Below the pieces are notes generated by a model that saw nothing but the letters and a program-made list of their open reading frames with translations, had not been told where the DNA came from and made no database searches. From NCBI GenBank assembly GCA_963697355.1, contig CAVONV010000032.1:124001-188000 (forward strand): DNA of 64,000 nt. Direction: 5' to 3'. A program made the translations under genes and the position numbers. The stretch comes from CAVONV01 sp963697355 (GTDB taxonomy: Bacteria; Acidobacteriota; Vicinamibacteria; Marinacidobacterales; DATDRI01). The first letter of the stretch is position 1. Every line of letters starts with the position of its first letter. Positions 27,601-35,807 of this stretch are shown here, in pieces.

Positions 27601-27775
27601 ATATCTCGAAATCCGTTGGTTTCAAATCGTCGACGAAGTTGCCGTCGCCGTCCAACACGTGAACGTCGACCTCGACCAGATTGACCTCGGTTCTAAAGAC
27701 CGGTGTCTCTTGTGGAGGATCGGTCTGAGCTGCAAGGCTAGAGAGGGCGAGCAAGAACGTTAGACGAGCGAGCAT
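24644..27775 (-). CDS. VWA-related and TPR protein (copy 2 of large gene)
   Basis: 1043 residues with a signal peptide. Domains: a VWFA-related region (~25-425) with a degenerate metal site (VLDDLHTAPE in place of DxSxS) and VILYIGDGIPYD; a middle beta-rich part (~440-690); and C-terminal TPR repeats (~790-1040). Within the TPRs a 28-residue unit is duplicated (EDAEKFYRRTGTSYETM, then KDAEKFYRR), matching an ~84-bp direct repeat at 25085-25255. This second repeat is absent from the paralogue at 28900. Likely a secreted scaffold paired with the small VWA protein. Confidence 0.85.
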   Translation of the reverse strand: MLARLTFLLALSSLAAQTDPPQETPVFRTEVNLVEVDVHVLDGDGNFVDDLKPTDFEIFEDGVPQTVATFRLVDLPMVARPFSEPGVPPVASDVITNEGAAEGLVYALVLDDLHTAPERTPLVRQVARQFVEQWLGKEDLATVSMTSGAADTSSYFTSNRQALLEAVNKFNGRKLRSRTLEIIELRDELLMDMLTPQSVKAQLRAIDEQHAFRATTALSHLRAMSDVLRDIEGRRKVILYIGDGIPYDIDIIKAESVGTVALLDIRQAVASTGLSNVSIYTLDVRGLETGQEELASVSRTATAGTLQTLGLGEGEDRLDPDILRLLDTVGREGLEFTEEVRRSHDTLRMLAAETGGLAAVNQNDLEQGLHDLIADNRRFYKLGYYPPSVTADGRFRTIEVRIKGKNLNVRARKGYIVPGEETDIAEAAGLDAPLERELLSRPAPITDLPLRVTAFPFRLSEENYSVGVIVECDIHPFRFTEEGGQYRDEVTLSAIVLDEKGAWVTGQKSQFDLALQPPVREQMLRDGFRALSILDVPPGSHQLRVGVWEEGAEQKGSVYYDLTLPSAAESELVMGGVLLSSKLEESVPVASTTEARQAVPFLPSTRREFTQRDQVLAGVQIFQDPALSKDQEVVLDTSVRDEQGNTVFEISESPAIPSGAPRIARSQIDLSGFSPGQYIVEAQARDPNGVSYGCKRNVFHVIDSPSTADLPLSTNYIDLLRSYSSGHFKEVRNQLASWADDRIKKEAGQLRSSTVDPKTLQAAVLLHTELSAFNAWGLSAETRALHLQVAEAFVALIPGEKAFVRGWFLTVAYIYQGSNPSVSLHYLKEARQQFPDDAEILFATGVTYETLAAVDRDRDVLEDAEKFYRRTGTSYETMVAVGKDSGELKDAEKFYRRSIEVDSGLAEAHLRLGKVLQERGGDRTEEANRELEWVATNASDPHLLFLANLFLGDHHMSRDKFVAAVAFYRAAVDSEPRWQTAYIALSHALRASGERSAARDVMQKALRLPVHDPSYVDGYRLYALGQLGKVPQMLDELRRGITK

Positions 27776-27910
27776 ATATAACCACTCACTGCTGGCGGCA
27801 GGCTCATTCTACGGCAAAAGAGGACCCTAAACAAAGGCGCCAAGCGTCGAGAGGTCGAGACCGTCCCAGCCTGAAAAGCGAGATCAGGGACTGAAGTGAT
27901 GGAACGAAAT

Positions 27911-28903
27911 TTAGTGGCGTATTCGTTCAAAAGAGTAACCGCGGCGGGCGCGTAGTTCTGCTTTGCGGTTTCGGAGCTTGATGTCGAGCTCGTGCCAGCC
28001 TTCTTCGGCAACTCCCGTGGGGTAGTAGGTCAAGAGATAACGCGAACGGATATCCTCTACCACCCGTCCAAATTCCTTTTCCATACTGGAGACGTCATCG
28101 ATCTCAAGAAACCGACCACCGCTGTCATCGGCAACGCGTTTCAGGAACTTGTCTCGATCGAGTCGCGCGCGCACCGAGAAGCGTCCATGCCAGAAAGACC
28201 GTTGCTCTTCCCGGGGCAGATAATTGGACCCACCCAGGTAGGTGGAGCCCTGAGGCTGCGATGAATCCTTCGATTCCGACGCAGACTGCGAGCTACAGAC
28301 CACGTATACGACCGCGTTGGATTCTCTAACGACCTCTAGGAGCTCCGATTCACTTATCCGGCTGGCATTGTCGAGACCGTCTGAGAAGAGCACGACGATG
28401 GGCCGGTCCACTACTGGCCCTGCAAGCGAAAGCCCCCCGTAAAGGCCGTCCTTGAGAGACGTGAGCCCGCGAGCAACGATTTCGTCTAGCGCGTCGCGGA
28501 GAAGCGATCGGTCAGTCGTCAGAGACTGCCAGAGCCGCACGGATCCGGAGAACGTCACGAGCGCCACTCGGTCCGCATCTCCCAGACCGGCGATGAAGGA
28601 CCTTACGGCCGCCTGTAGCTCTTCGAGCTTAGGGCCGGCAACGCTCATACTGTTGTCGAGAACGAGAATGGCATCAACGGGGGCGGTCTCGACTTGGACG
28701 AGCTCGATGGCCTGCAAAACACCGTTGTCTCTAATCTCGAAGTCGGCCTCCGTCAATCCATTGACGGGACGACCATCGTCGGTCACGGCGATGTCTACAG
28801 CGACCGCATCGACGCGTCTTACGAATCGATAGCTCGGCTCTTGTGCACAGATGTCTCGCCCGGTGACCGCCATCAACGAGAGGGCCAGAACAAGGAGTCT
28901 CAT
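27911..28903 (-). CDS. VWA-domain protein, acidobacterial type (copy 1 of small gene)
   Basis: 330 residues, a close paralogue of the protein encoded at 23742-24647, with the same signal peptide and complete metal site LVLDNSMSVAG. It differs mainly by an insert of about 30 residues (SSQPQGSTYLGGSNYLPREE) before the conserved LDRDKFLKRVADDSGGRF segment. The gene overlaps the preceding large gene by the same ATGA, showing that the two-gene unit was duplicated as a whole. Confidence 0.88.
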   Translation of the reverse strand: MRLLVLALSLMAVTGRDICAQEPSYRFVRRVDAVAVDIAVTDDGRPVNGLTEADFEIRDNGVLQAIELVQVETAPVDAILVLDNSMSVAGPKLEELQAAVRSFIAGLGDADRVALVTFSGSVRLWQSLTTDRSLLRDALDEIVARGLTSLKDGLYGGLSLAGPVVDRPIVVLFSDGLDNASRISESELLEVVRESNAVVYVVCSSQSASESKDSSQPQGSTYLGGSNYLPREEQRSFWHGRFSVRARLDRDKFLKRVADDSGGRFLEIDDVSSMEKEFGRVVEDIRSRYLLTYYPTGVAEEGWHELDIKLRNRKAELRARRGYSFERIRH

Positions 28904-31900
28904 TCCATGATTCCTCGTCGAAGCTCATTGAGCATTTGGGGCACTCTGTTGAGCTGTCCTAGGGCATAGAGTCGATATCCGTCGACGTAGTCCGTGTCGT
29001 GAACGGGAAGCCGCAACGCTTTTTGCATCACCTCACGCGCCGCGGCTCGATCTCCGGTGGCGCGAAGAGCATAGCTAAGTGAAATGTGTGCTGTCTGCCA
29101 ACGCGGCTCGGACTCGACGGCGCCACGGTAGCACTCCACAGCTCGGTCAAAGCGTTTTTCTCTTTTGTGGAGATCGCCAAGAAACAGGTTCGCGAGATAG
29201 AGCAGGTACGGATCCGACGAATGCTCTACGACCCACTCGAGCTCACGGCTCGCTTCCTCTGCCCGATTGCCCCCTCGTTCCTGGAGCACTTTGCCCAATC
29301 GCAAATGAGCCTCCGCTAGGTCCGGGTCGGCTTTGATGGCTCGACGGTAGAATGTTCCCGCTTGATCAATCTTGCTGCGGTCTTTGTCGAGCGCAGCCGC
29401 GGTTTCGTAGGTGACGCCTGAAGCGAGGTGTATTTCAGCGTCATCGGGGAAACGTCGTCCTGCCTCTTTGAGATAGTGGAGACTCACTGACAGGTTCGAG
29501 CCGTGGTAGATATAGGCCACCGTCAGAAACCAGTCGCGGTTGAAGACTATCTCCCCCGGGATGAGCTCCACTAAGCCCTCGGCAACCTTGAGATGATGGG
29601 CTCTGGTTTCGGTCGTCAGGCCCCATGCGTTATAAGCTGAAAGCTCAGTGTGCAAAAGGATCGCCGCCCGCAATGTTCTTTCCCAAAAACGAGTTTTTGG
29701 TTTACGCAGGATGTCACGAGGAGGTAAGTCTGGATTTCGCCTCGTCACGTCCGGGAAAGGCCCGCCAGCTGTTCCTTCTGGAGGGCTCGGCTCCTCGCCG
29801 ATCGCGACGAGTGCCTCAACCACGTCCTTGACTCTATCGTCTGTCCAACTCGCCAAACGATTCCTGGCGTCTTTAAGGTCGCCACTGCGGTAAGTCTCGA
29901 GCAGATCCATGTAGTCCGCCAACAGTGGAAGGTCCGCCGTCGACGGCGGATCGACCACCCGGAAAACATTTCTTTTGTGCGTGAGAACACTACCGTTGGC
30001 ATCTCGAGCTTGAATGTCTATGACGTAGGAACCTGTCGAAAAACCCGAAAGATCGATTCGGCTCCTCACAAACATCGGTGCATCGGCCGGGAACACCGAG
30101 GTGCCTCTAGACTCGACCACCTCTTTGCCTTGTTCATCGAGAACAAAAGTATGGAGGACCACCTCCTGGTCCTTCGAGAAGGCTGGGTTCCGGAAGATCT
30201 GAACGCCGGCTAGGACTTGATCCAGTGGCGTGAATTCACGCCGCGTCGACGGTAAAAAGGGTAAGGCTTGCCGGACTTCCGTCGCTGATGCGACCAGGAC
30301 AGATTCCTCGAGCTTGCTGCTCAGCAGAATCCCGCTCATTGCAAGCTCGGATTCCGCGGCACTCGGAAGCGCCAAATCGTAGAACACCGAGCCCTTTTGC
30401 TCTGCTCCGTCCTCCCAAACGCCTACACGCAACTGGTAGGACCCAGGCGGCACATCGAGAACCGAAAGCATTCGAAGCCCATCACGGCGCATCTGCTCCC
30501 GGGCGGACGGTCGCATTTCGAGGTCGACTTTGTTCTCTTGTCCGGTGACCCAGGCGCCCTTTCCATCGAGAACAATGGCCGACATAACGACTTTGTCATG
30601 ATATCTACCGTCTTTCTCGGTGAACCGGAAGGGATGAATGTCGCACTCGACGACGACTGCAACAGAGTAGGTTTCTTCGCTCAAACCAAAAGGATAAGCC
30701 AGGACGCGAAGCGGCAGGTCCGTGATCGGAGCGGCACGGGTCAGGAGGTCTCGCCGAAGTGGGGAGTCCAACCCGTCGGCTTCGCCGCTAACAGTGAGCC
30801 GGTCCTCTTCCTCGGGTACGATGTAGCCTTTTCGAGCCCGCACATCTAGGTCTTGCCCTTTGATCCGTACTTCGATCTTCCTAAACCGTCCGTCAGCCGT
30901 CACGTTGGACGGATAGTAGCCGAGTTTGTAGAAACGCCGGTTGTCGGCAATGAGATCATGGAGTCCCCGCCCCAGGTCGTTTTGGTTGACCGCGGCAAGA
31001 CCGCCGGTCTCCGCTGCCAACATGCGGAGCGCATCGTGGCTTCTCCGAACCTCTTCGACGAACAACTGGCTTTCGCGACCGACAGTGTCGAATAGTTGTT
31101 GGAGTCGAGGGTCGATGAAATCCTCGCCCTCGCCAATTCCAATGGTCTGGAGGGCGCCGGCAGGATTCTGTCGGGACACCGACATCAGATCCTCCTGACC
31201 GGTACCCATCCCGCGAACGTCGAGGGCATAAATCGAGACACTCGAAAGCCCCGTCGAACCGACGGCTCGTCGAATGTCGAGTTGCGCCACGGTACCCACA
31301 TCTTCCGCCTGGATGAAATCGGTGTTGTAGGGAATGCCGTCACCGATATACAGAATGATCTTTCTCCGACCCTCGATGTCTCTAAGGATGTCACCCATCG
31401 AGCGAAGGTGGGAAAGCGCGGTTGTCGTGCGAAAGGCGTGCTGCTCGTCGAGTGCCCGCAACTGGGACTTTGCGGACTGATGCGACGTCATATCGAGGAG
31501 CAGTGCGTCTCGCAACTCGATGACCTCCAACGTCATGGAGCGCAACTGTCGTCCGCTGAACCTATCGATCGCCGCCAGCAAGGCTTGCCGGTTACTCGTG
31601 AAATGAGACGAAGCGCCCTCCGCCCCGCTGGTGGTTGTGACCGCCGCAAGATCCCCTTCACCCAACCACTGTTCTACGAATTGACGCGCCACCTGACGAA
31701 CCGTCATCGTGCGCTCTGCTGCCGTATGCAGGTCGTCCAAGACCAATGCATAGACAAGCCCCTCAGCAGCACTTTCATTCGTTATCACATCGGAAGCGAC
31801 AGGCGCGACGTCGGGCGCGGCAAATGGCTGAGAGGGCATCGGCAAATCGACCAGGCGGAATGCAGCCACGTCTTGGGGCACACCGTCTTCGAAGACCTCG

Positions 31901-32067
31901 AAATCCGTGGCCTGCAAACTGTCGACGAACTTGCCGTCACGGTCCAAAACATGAACGTCGACCTCGACTAAATTGACTTCCGTTTTGAAGACCGGCGTCT
32001 CTTGTGGTGGATCGGTCTGAGCTGCAAGGCTCGAGAGGGCGAGTAAGAGGGTCAAACGACCGATCAT
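28900..32067 (-). CDS. VWA-related and TPR protein (copy 1 of large gene)
   Basis: 1055 residues, paralogous along its whole length to the protein at 24644-27775. Signal peptide MIGRLTLLLALSSLAAQ; VWFA-related region with the same degenerate metal site (VLDDLHTAAE); central beta-rich region; C-terminal TPRs. Differences include a Pro-rich insert near residue 775 (EEPSPPEGTAGGPFPDVTRR) and a single, not doubled, TPR unit. It is the first gene of the module in transcription order; an upstream region of 207 bp separates it from the divergent CoA-transferase gene. Confidence 0.85.
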   Translation of the reverse strand: MIGRLTLLLALSSLAAQTDPPQETPVFKTEVNLVEVDVHVLDRDGKFVDSLQATDFEVFEDGVPQDVAAFRLVDLPMPSQPFAAPDVAPVASDVITNESAAEGLVYALVLDDLHTAAERTMTVRQVARQFVEQWLGEGDLAAVTTTSGAEGASSHFTSNRQALLAAIDRFSGRQLRSMTLEVIELRDALLLDMTSHQSAKSQLRALDEQHAFRTTTALSHLRSMGDILRDIEGRRKIILYIGDGIPYNTDFIQAEDVGTVAQLDIRRAVGSTGLSSVSIYALDVRGMGTGQEDLMSVSRQNPAGALQTIGIGEGEDFIDPRLQQLFDTVGRESQLFVEEVRRSHDALRMLAAETGGLAAVNQNDLGRGLHDLIADNRRFYKLGYYPSNVTADGRFRKIEVRIKGQDLDVRARKGYIVPEEEDRLTVSGEADGLDSPLRRDLLTRAAPITDLPLRVLAYPFGLSEETYSVAVVVECDIHPFRFTEKDGRYHDKVVMSAIVLDGKGAWVTGQENKVDLEMRPSAREQMRRDGLRMLSVLDVPPGSYQLRVGVWEDGAEQKGSVFYDLALPSAAESELAMSGILLSSKLEESVLVASATEVRQALPFLPSTRREFTPLDQVLAGVQIFRNPAFSKDQEVVLHTFVLDEQGKEVVESRGTSVFPADAPMFVRSRIDLSGFSTGSYVIDIQARDANGSVLTHKRNVFRVVDPPSTADLPLLADYMDLLETYRSGDLKDARNRLASWTDDRVKDVVEALVAIGEEPSPPEGTAGGPFPDVTRRNPDLPPRDILRKPKTRFWERTLRAAILLHTELSAYNAWGLTTETRAHHLKVAEGLVELIPGEIVFNRDWFLTVAYIYHGSNLSVSLHYLKEAGRRFPDDAEIHLASGVTYETAAALDKDRSKIDQAGTFYRRAIKADPDLAEAHLRLGKVLQERGGNRAEEASRELEWVVEHSSDPYLLYLANLFLGDLHKREKRFDRAVECYRGAVESEPRWQTAHISLSYALRATGDRAAAREVMQKALRLPVHDTDYVDGYRLYALGQLNRVPQMLNELRRGIME

Positions 32068-32274
32068 TATTGACCACTCATTTCTGGCGGCGGGATCATG
32101 TTACAGTAAAAGTGGATTTTCTAATAGTGACTCAAGGGATCGCGACAGACCCGTTTTTTACCGATCCGTGCCCCTGCCAGCACACGTTCGCCTGTTTTCG
32201 TCAACAAACGCTGGGAGTGGTACACTTTAGCGTTTCAAATCTAGTCTCGAGATCATCGCTCAAAGAGACACGTC

Positions 32275-33501
32275 ATGAATCCTCCTTTATCAGGCATCAC
32301 CATCGTCGACCTCAGCCGGATTCTGGCAGGACCCTACTGCACCATGATGCTGGGCGATCTAGGGGCCGAGGTACTGAAGGTCGAGCCTCCCCAGGGAGAT
32401 GACGCCCGTGGTTGGGGACCTCCCTTTGCCGCCGGAGAAAGCGCCTATTTCTTGGCGGTGAACCGCAACAAGAAAAGTGTCAGACTCAATCTAAAAACCG
32501 AGGACGGAAAAGACATCCTCCATCGTCTCATCGGCATAGCGGATGTACTCGTTGAGAATTTTCGGCCCGGAGCCATGGAACGCCTCGGGTTCGGATACGA
32601 GGACATCAAAGAACGCCACCCGAAGTTGGTGTATTGCTCCATTTCCGGCTACGGTCACACCGGTCCTTTGAGTGAGCGACCCGGTTATGACGCCATCATG
32701 CAGGGCGAGGCGGGTTGGATGCACCTCACTGGGGAACCGGACGGGTCCCCTTTCAAGGTAGGGGCCTCGCTTGCCGACATCTTCACGGGCATGATGGCGG
32801 CGCAAGGGATCACATCCGCTTTGTACGAGCGCACCCTTAGCGGTCTAGGAAAGAAGATCGATGTCGCTTTGTTCGACAGTGTCGTAGCATCCCTCTGCTA
32901 CCAGGCTCAGGGATTTCTTCTGACGGGCGACGAGCCACATCGCCTAGGCAATCGTCATCCCTCCTTAACGCCTTACGAAACGTTCGAGACCGCCGACGGA
33001 TATGTGACCGTTGGCGTGGGAAATGACTCTCTCTGGAACTGCTTCTGCAAAGCTGTGGACAGGCCGGACTTGAACCAACCGAAGTACGAGACGAATGCCC
33101 TCCGCGTACAGAACCATGGAGAGCTCAAGGCTCTCCTGGAAGCTCTGTTCAGAGCCGAACCAACGAGCTTCTGGCTAGGGACGCTGGAGTCCGCCGGTAT
33201 CCCCGTCGGGAGTGTCCGTTCGATCGCGGAGGTCTTCAGCAATCCACAGATCGAGGCGCGCCGCATGTTGCTCGAAATAGAGCATCCAGCAGTCGGACCG
33301 ATGAAGGTGACGGGGAATCCCATCAAAGTTCACGGGTGCGATGAACGGACTCCCCTACCGCCCCCGCTATTGGGTCAGCATACCGAGCAAGTACTTAGGA
33401 ACAGGCTGAAACTCGATGGGAAACAAATCGAAGCGCTCCGAGAGTCGGGAGCGATTTGTGGTGAGAGCCTTGGCACGGGAGTGACAAGTGCCGGTCAATA
33501 G
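32275..33501 (+). CDS. Class III CoA-transferase (CaiB/BaiF family)
   Basis: 408 residues, standard length. N-terminal ITIVDLSRILAGPYCTMMLG and the lysine-rich AVNRNKKSVRLNLKT are typical, and the catalytic Asp lies in GASLADIFTGMM. Family members move CoA between carboxylic acids (formate/oxalate, carnitine, bile acids, succinate). No oxalate, carnitine or acyl-CoA genes are beside it, so the acid cannot be named. Cytoplasmic. The ribosome site is weak. Confidence 0.92.
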   Translation: MNPPLSGITIVDLSRILAGPYCTMMLGDLGAEVLKVEPPQGDDARGWGPPFAAGESAYFLAVNRNKKSVRLNLKTEDGKDILHRLIGIADVLVENFRPGAMERLGFGYEDIKERHPKLVYCSISGYGHTGPLSERPGYDAIMQGEAGWMHLTGEPDGSPFKVGASLADIFTGMMAAQGITSALYERTLSGLGKKIDVALFDSVVASLCYQAQGFLLTGDEPHRLGNRHPSLTPYETFETADGYVTVGVGNDSLWNCFCKAVDRPDLNQPKYETNALRVQNHGELKALLEALFRAEPTSFWLGTLESAGIPVGSVRSIAEVFSNPQIEARRMLLEIEHPAVGPMKVTGNPIKVHGCDERTPLPPPLLGQHTEQVLRNRLKLDGKQIEALRESGAICGESLGTGVTSAGQ

Positions 33502-33502
33502 T

Positions 33503-33547
33503 GCGGCGGACAGTCCACCGTAGGGACAGCCACCCTGGCTTCTAATA
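33503..33547. repeat. REP-like repeat, GACAGTCCACC family, copy 1
   Basis: Contains GGACAGTCCACC and, 5 bases on, GGGACAGCCACCCTGGCTT, i.e. two direct half-copies of GACAGYCCACC. It lies between the CoA-transferase stop and the end of the converging amidohydrolase gene. Nearly the same sequence is found at 35757-35803, and a related one at 40180-40256. Confidence 0.75.
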
Positions 33548-34447
33548 GAAGATGCGGTCGAAATTGCCCGCGAATATCTTCTGTTGGTCTTCGTTACCGA
33601 TCCCCAATCGGTCCAGAATCTCGACCTGTTCGTCATAGATATGGGTTTGCCAACCTCTCGGAAAATAGGAGGAGTCGGTTCCGAAGATGAGGCGATTGGG
33701 ACCAACAACAGCCAGAGACTGAGAGAAAGCATCATCCAACGTCAGCCCGGGGTAGTAGCTGATCCAACTATTGGAACTGGATGTATCGAGATAGATATTG
33801 GAGCAGATATCGGCAACCATCAGAGCTTCTCGGAACAATCCCGATCCAAAGTGGGGAATGATAATGGGGAGACGCGGGAAAGAAAGTGCGACAGAGTGAA
33901 GGTCTATCGGATTGCCGAAGCGCATGTCGAAACGACTGGAGAGGTTCAGCTTCTTCCGTACACCCACGGAAAGAACACCACAGTGGACGAACACCGCCGC
34001 CTTGGCACGAGCCGCGGCATCGAAAACCGAGACCACTCTCTCATCGTATACATGGTAGTGGTGCATGGCCGGAAACAAACACACACAACGCAATCCCATA
34101 TCCTGGAACGCTCGTTCGGTCACATCGAGGGCGCCTTCTTTCGTCGGGTCCAACATGAAAAAACCGACTAGGCGATCGGGGTGCTGGGAAACGGCTTTTG
34201 CAACCGAATCTTGATCGCCCGGCACGCTGGAAATGACAGCAGCCCGCCCTACTTTGTGGCGGTCCAGTTCCCCGACCCATCGATCAGCGAGGGCCTCAGC
34301 AGAGCTTGGCAGATCCCAACCGAGGACCTCAGCAACGTGATTCCCGGGCTCGTCTGTTCCAAAGTCCCCTTGAGCTGCCAGCACTTCAAAAAAGCGAGGT
34401 GAGAAAAAATGGCAGTGGACATCATGTGTCTTCATCTGGAACCTCAT
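33542..34447 (-). CDS. Amidohydrolase-2 family TIM-barrel hydrolase/decarboxylase
   Basis: 301 residues. The N-terminal HDVHCHFF holds the HxH metal pair; further ligands are probably in VFVHCG, PHFGSG and the Asp of FGTDSSYFPRG. This is the amidohydrolase-2 (ACMSD-like) family, whose members decarboxylate or hydrolyse aromatic and other acids. No aromatic degradation genes are near, so the substrate is unknown. The start at 34447 is supported by a GGGTAGGT seven bases upstream; Met-5 would also be possible. Confidence 0.85.
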   Translation of the reverse strand: MRFQMKTHDVHCHFFSPRFFEVLAAQGDFGTDEPGNHVAEVLGWDLPSSAEALADRWVGELDRHKVGRAAVISSVPGDQDSVAKAVSQHPDRLVGFFMLDPTKEGALDVTERAFQDMGLRCVCLFPAMHHYHVYDERVVSVFDAAARAKAAVFVHCGVLSVGVRKKLNLSSRFDMRFGNPIDLHSVALSFPRLPIIIPHFGSGLFREALMVADICSNIYLDTSSSNSWISYYPGLTLDDAFSQSLAVVGPNRLIFGTDSSYFPRGWQTHIYDEQVEILDRLGIGNEDQQKIFAGNFDRIFY

Positions 34448-34454
34448 CGAACAG

Positions 34455-34476
34455 ACCTACCCCTCTTTGGGTAGGT
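34455..34476. promoter_or_regulatory. 8-bp palindrome in the 32-bp gap between divergent genes
   Basis: ACCTACCC (34455-34462) and GGGTAGGT (34469-34476) are perfect inverted copies. Each places a purine-rich GGGTAGGT ahead of one of the two divergent start codons, so the element may provide both ribosome sites or form an operator. The gap is too short for separate promoters, which must lie inside the opposite genes. Confidence 0.45.
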
Positions 34477-34479
34477 GAG

Positions 34480-34878
34480 ATGTACTACCCGCCAAGGCGC
34501 TATGGGGATATTATTCCATTCGTGAGCAAATCGAAAGGGGCAAATGCCTTCTCAGAAGTCTATGCGATCGTGAAGCGCATCCCCCGCGGGAGGGTCATGA
34601 ACTACGGCCAAATCGCGCGACTGCTCAAAAGGCGGCTTTCGGCACGGGCCGTGGGTTGGGCCCTTCACCAATGCCCCGCAGGATTACCTTGGCAACGTGT
34701 CGTCAACGCCAAAGGTGAATGTTCCAGCGATAAGCTCGGCAGCCACCCCCCAGGACTGCAAAAAGCCCTACTGGAGGAGGAAGGTGTGGAATTTGGTGTC
34801 AACGAGACCATTGACATGGAAAAGCACCGTTGGTGTCCGGACTCTCGTCATCCTCTACGCGCCAGGAAGAAAAAATAG
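34480..34878 (+). CDS. Alkyltransferase-like (ATL) DNA repair protein
   Basis: 132 residues from the ATG at 34480. It has the MGMT DNA-binding domain: FSEVYAIVKRIPRGRVMNYG, ARAVGWALHQCP and PWQRVVNAKGE. The position of the catalytic Cys (PCHRV in O6-methylguanine methyltransferase) carries Trp (PWQRV), which defines ATL proteins. These bind O6-alkylguanine without repairing it and hand the lesion to nucleotide excision repair. It is followed after only 3 bp by the DUF1460 gene, so the two are likely co-transcribed. Confidence 0.9.
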   Translation: MYYPPRRYGDIIPFVSKSKGANAFSEVYAIVKRIPRGRVMNYGQIARLLKRRLSARAVGWALHQCPAGLPWQRVVNAKGECSSDKLGSHPPGLQKALLEEEGVEFGVNETIDMEKHRWCPDSRHPLRARKKK

Positions 34879-34881
34879 AGC

Positions 34882-35748
34882 ATGTGGTTCTTACTATTAA
34901 CCATGCTAATCTCCCCATCTCAATCCAGTGGTTCGAGCCTCGACTCACTTTCTAGCCCGCAAGCCGCTCTACTCGCACAATGGTACGACCAACTAGGGGA
35001 ACCCGAACGGGAGGAGACCTTCGGCGATTTTCTCGTACGAGCTGCATCCGTAAAGCGCCTGAGCCCATACAGGCGACTCGACGAAACCACCGGTCCGGAA
35101 CGTCTGCGGATTGATCTGAATCGCTTCGACTGCCTGTCGTTCATCGATACGACCATGGCCGTCGCGCGTTGTCGGTGGATGCGTGATCCGACGGAGACTT
35201 GTTTCGTGCGGGAGCTCATCGCCACTCGCTATCGACAGGGCGTTATAAAAAATTTTGCATCACGTCTTCACTACCTCGAGGAATGGCTCGACGACAATCG
35301 ATCCCGTCACCGCCTCGATGATTTGACGCGTGATCTAGGAGGAGTTTTGTTACGCCGCCGATTCGACTATATGTCGGCTCACAGAAACCTCTACCCGCCG
35401 ATGGCCGATTCGATTGCACGAGAAGCTATCGAACTCACCGAGAGCCAACTGAGTCAAAGGATCTATGCCGTGATTGTTCGACCATCGGTCAGAAAGAAAG
35501 CACCATTGCTTCAGAACGGGGATCTAGTCGGCATCGTAACGACGGACCCGGGTCGTCTCCTCGGCCACGCCGGAATTGTCGTACGTGATGGACAAGGAAG
35601 AGTGCAATTGCTTCACGCATCGTCTCATCGTCGGCGTGTCGTTGTCACCACCACGGGTCTTGCCGACTACGTCTTACGACGCGAAGAGCGCTGGGGGATC
35701 ACGGTGGCCCGACCTCGGCCTCCCGGAACGAGCAGTCCTGGTCAATAA
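34882..35748 (+). CDS. DUF1460 (amidase-like, NlpC/P60-related) protein
   Basis: 288 residues with a short signal peptide. The core carries the probable catalytic Cys in LNRFDCLSFIDT and His in LLGHAGIVV, with a downstream LLHASSH, the pattern of DUF1460 proteins, which are related to papain-like NlpC/P60 amidases. It likely cleaves peptidoglycan peptides or an N-acyl bond in the periplasm. The gene starts 3 bp after the ATL gene. Confidence 0.85.
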   Translation: MWFLLLTMLISPSQSSGSSLDSLSSPQAALLAQWYDQLGEPEREETFGDFLVRAASVKRLSPYRRLDETTGPERLRIDLNRFDCLSFIDTTMAVARCRWMRDPTETCFVRELIATRYRQGVIKNFASRLHYLEEWLDDNRSRHRLDDLTRDLGGVLLRRRFDYMSAHRNLYPPMADSIAREAIELTESQLSQRIYAVIVRPSVRKKAPLLQNGDLVGIVTTDPGRLLGHAGIVVRDGQGRVQLLHASSHRRRVVVTTTGLADYVLRREERWGITVARPRPPGTSSPGQ

Positions 35749-35756
35749 GGTCAGGG

Positions 35757-35803
35757 TGAGGGTGACAGTCCACCAAGGGGACAGCCACCCTGGCTTATAA
35801 TGG
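35757..35803. repeat. REP-like repeat, GACAGTCCACC family, copy 2
   Basis: GGTGACAGTCCACC is followed directly by AAGGGGACAGCCACCCTGGCTT, almost identical to copy 1. Its right end creates TATAAT (35797-35802) only six bases before the next start codon, which would fit a leaderless transcript. Confidence 0.75.
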
Positions 35804-35807
35804 TGTC

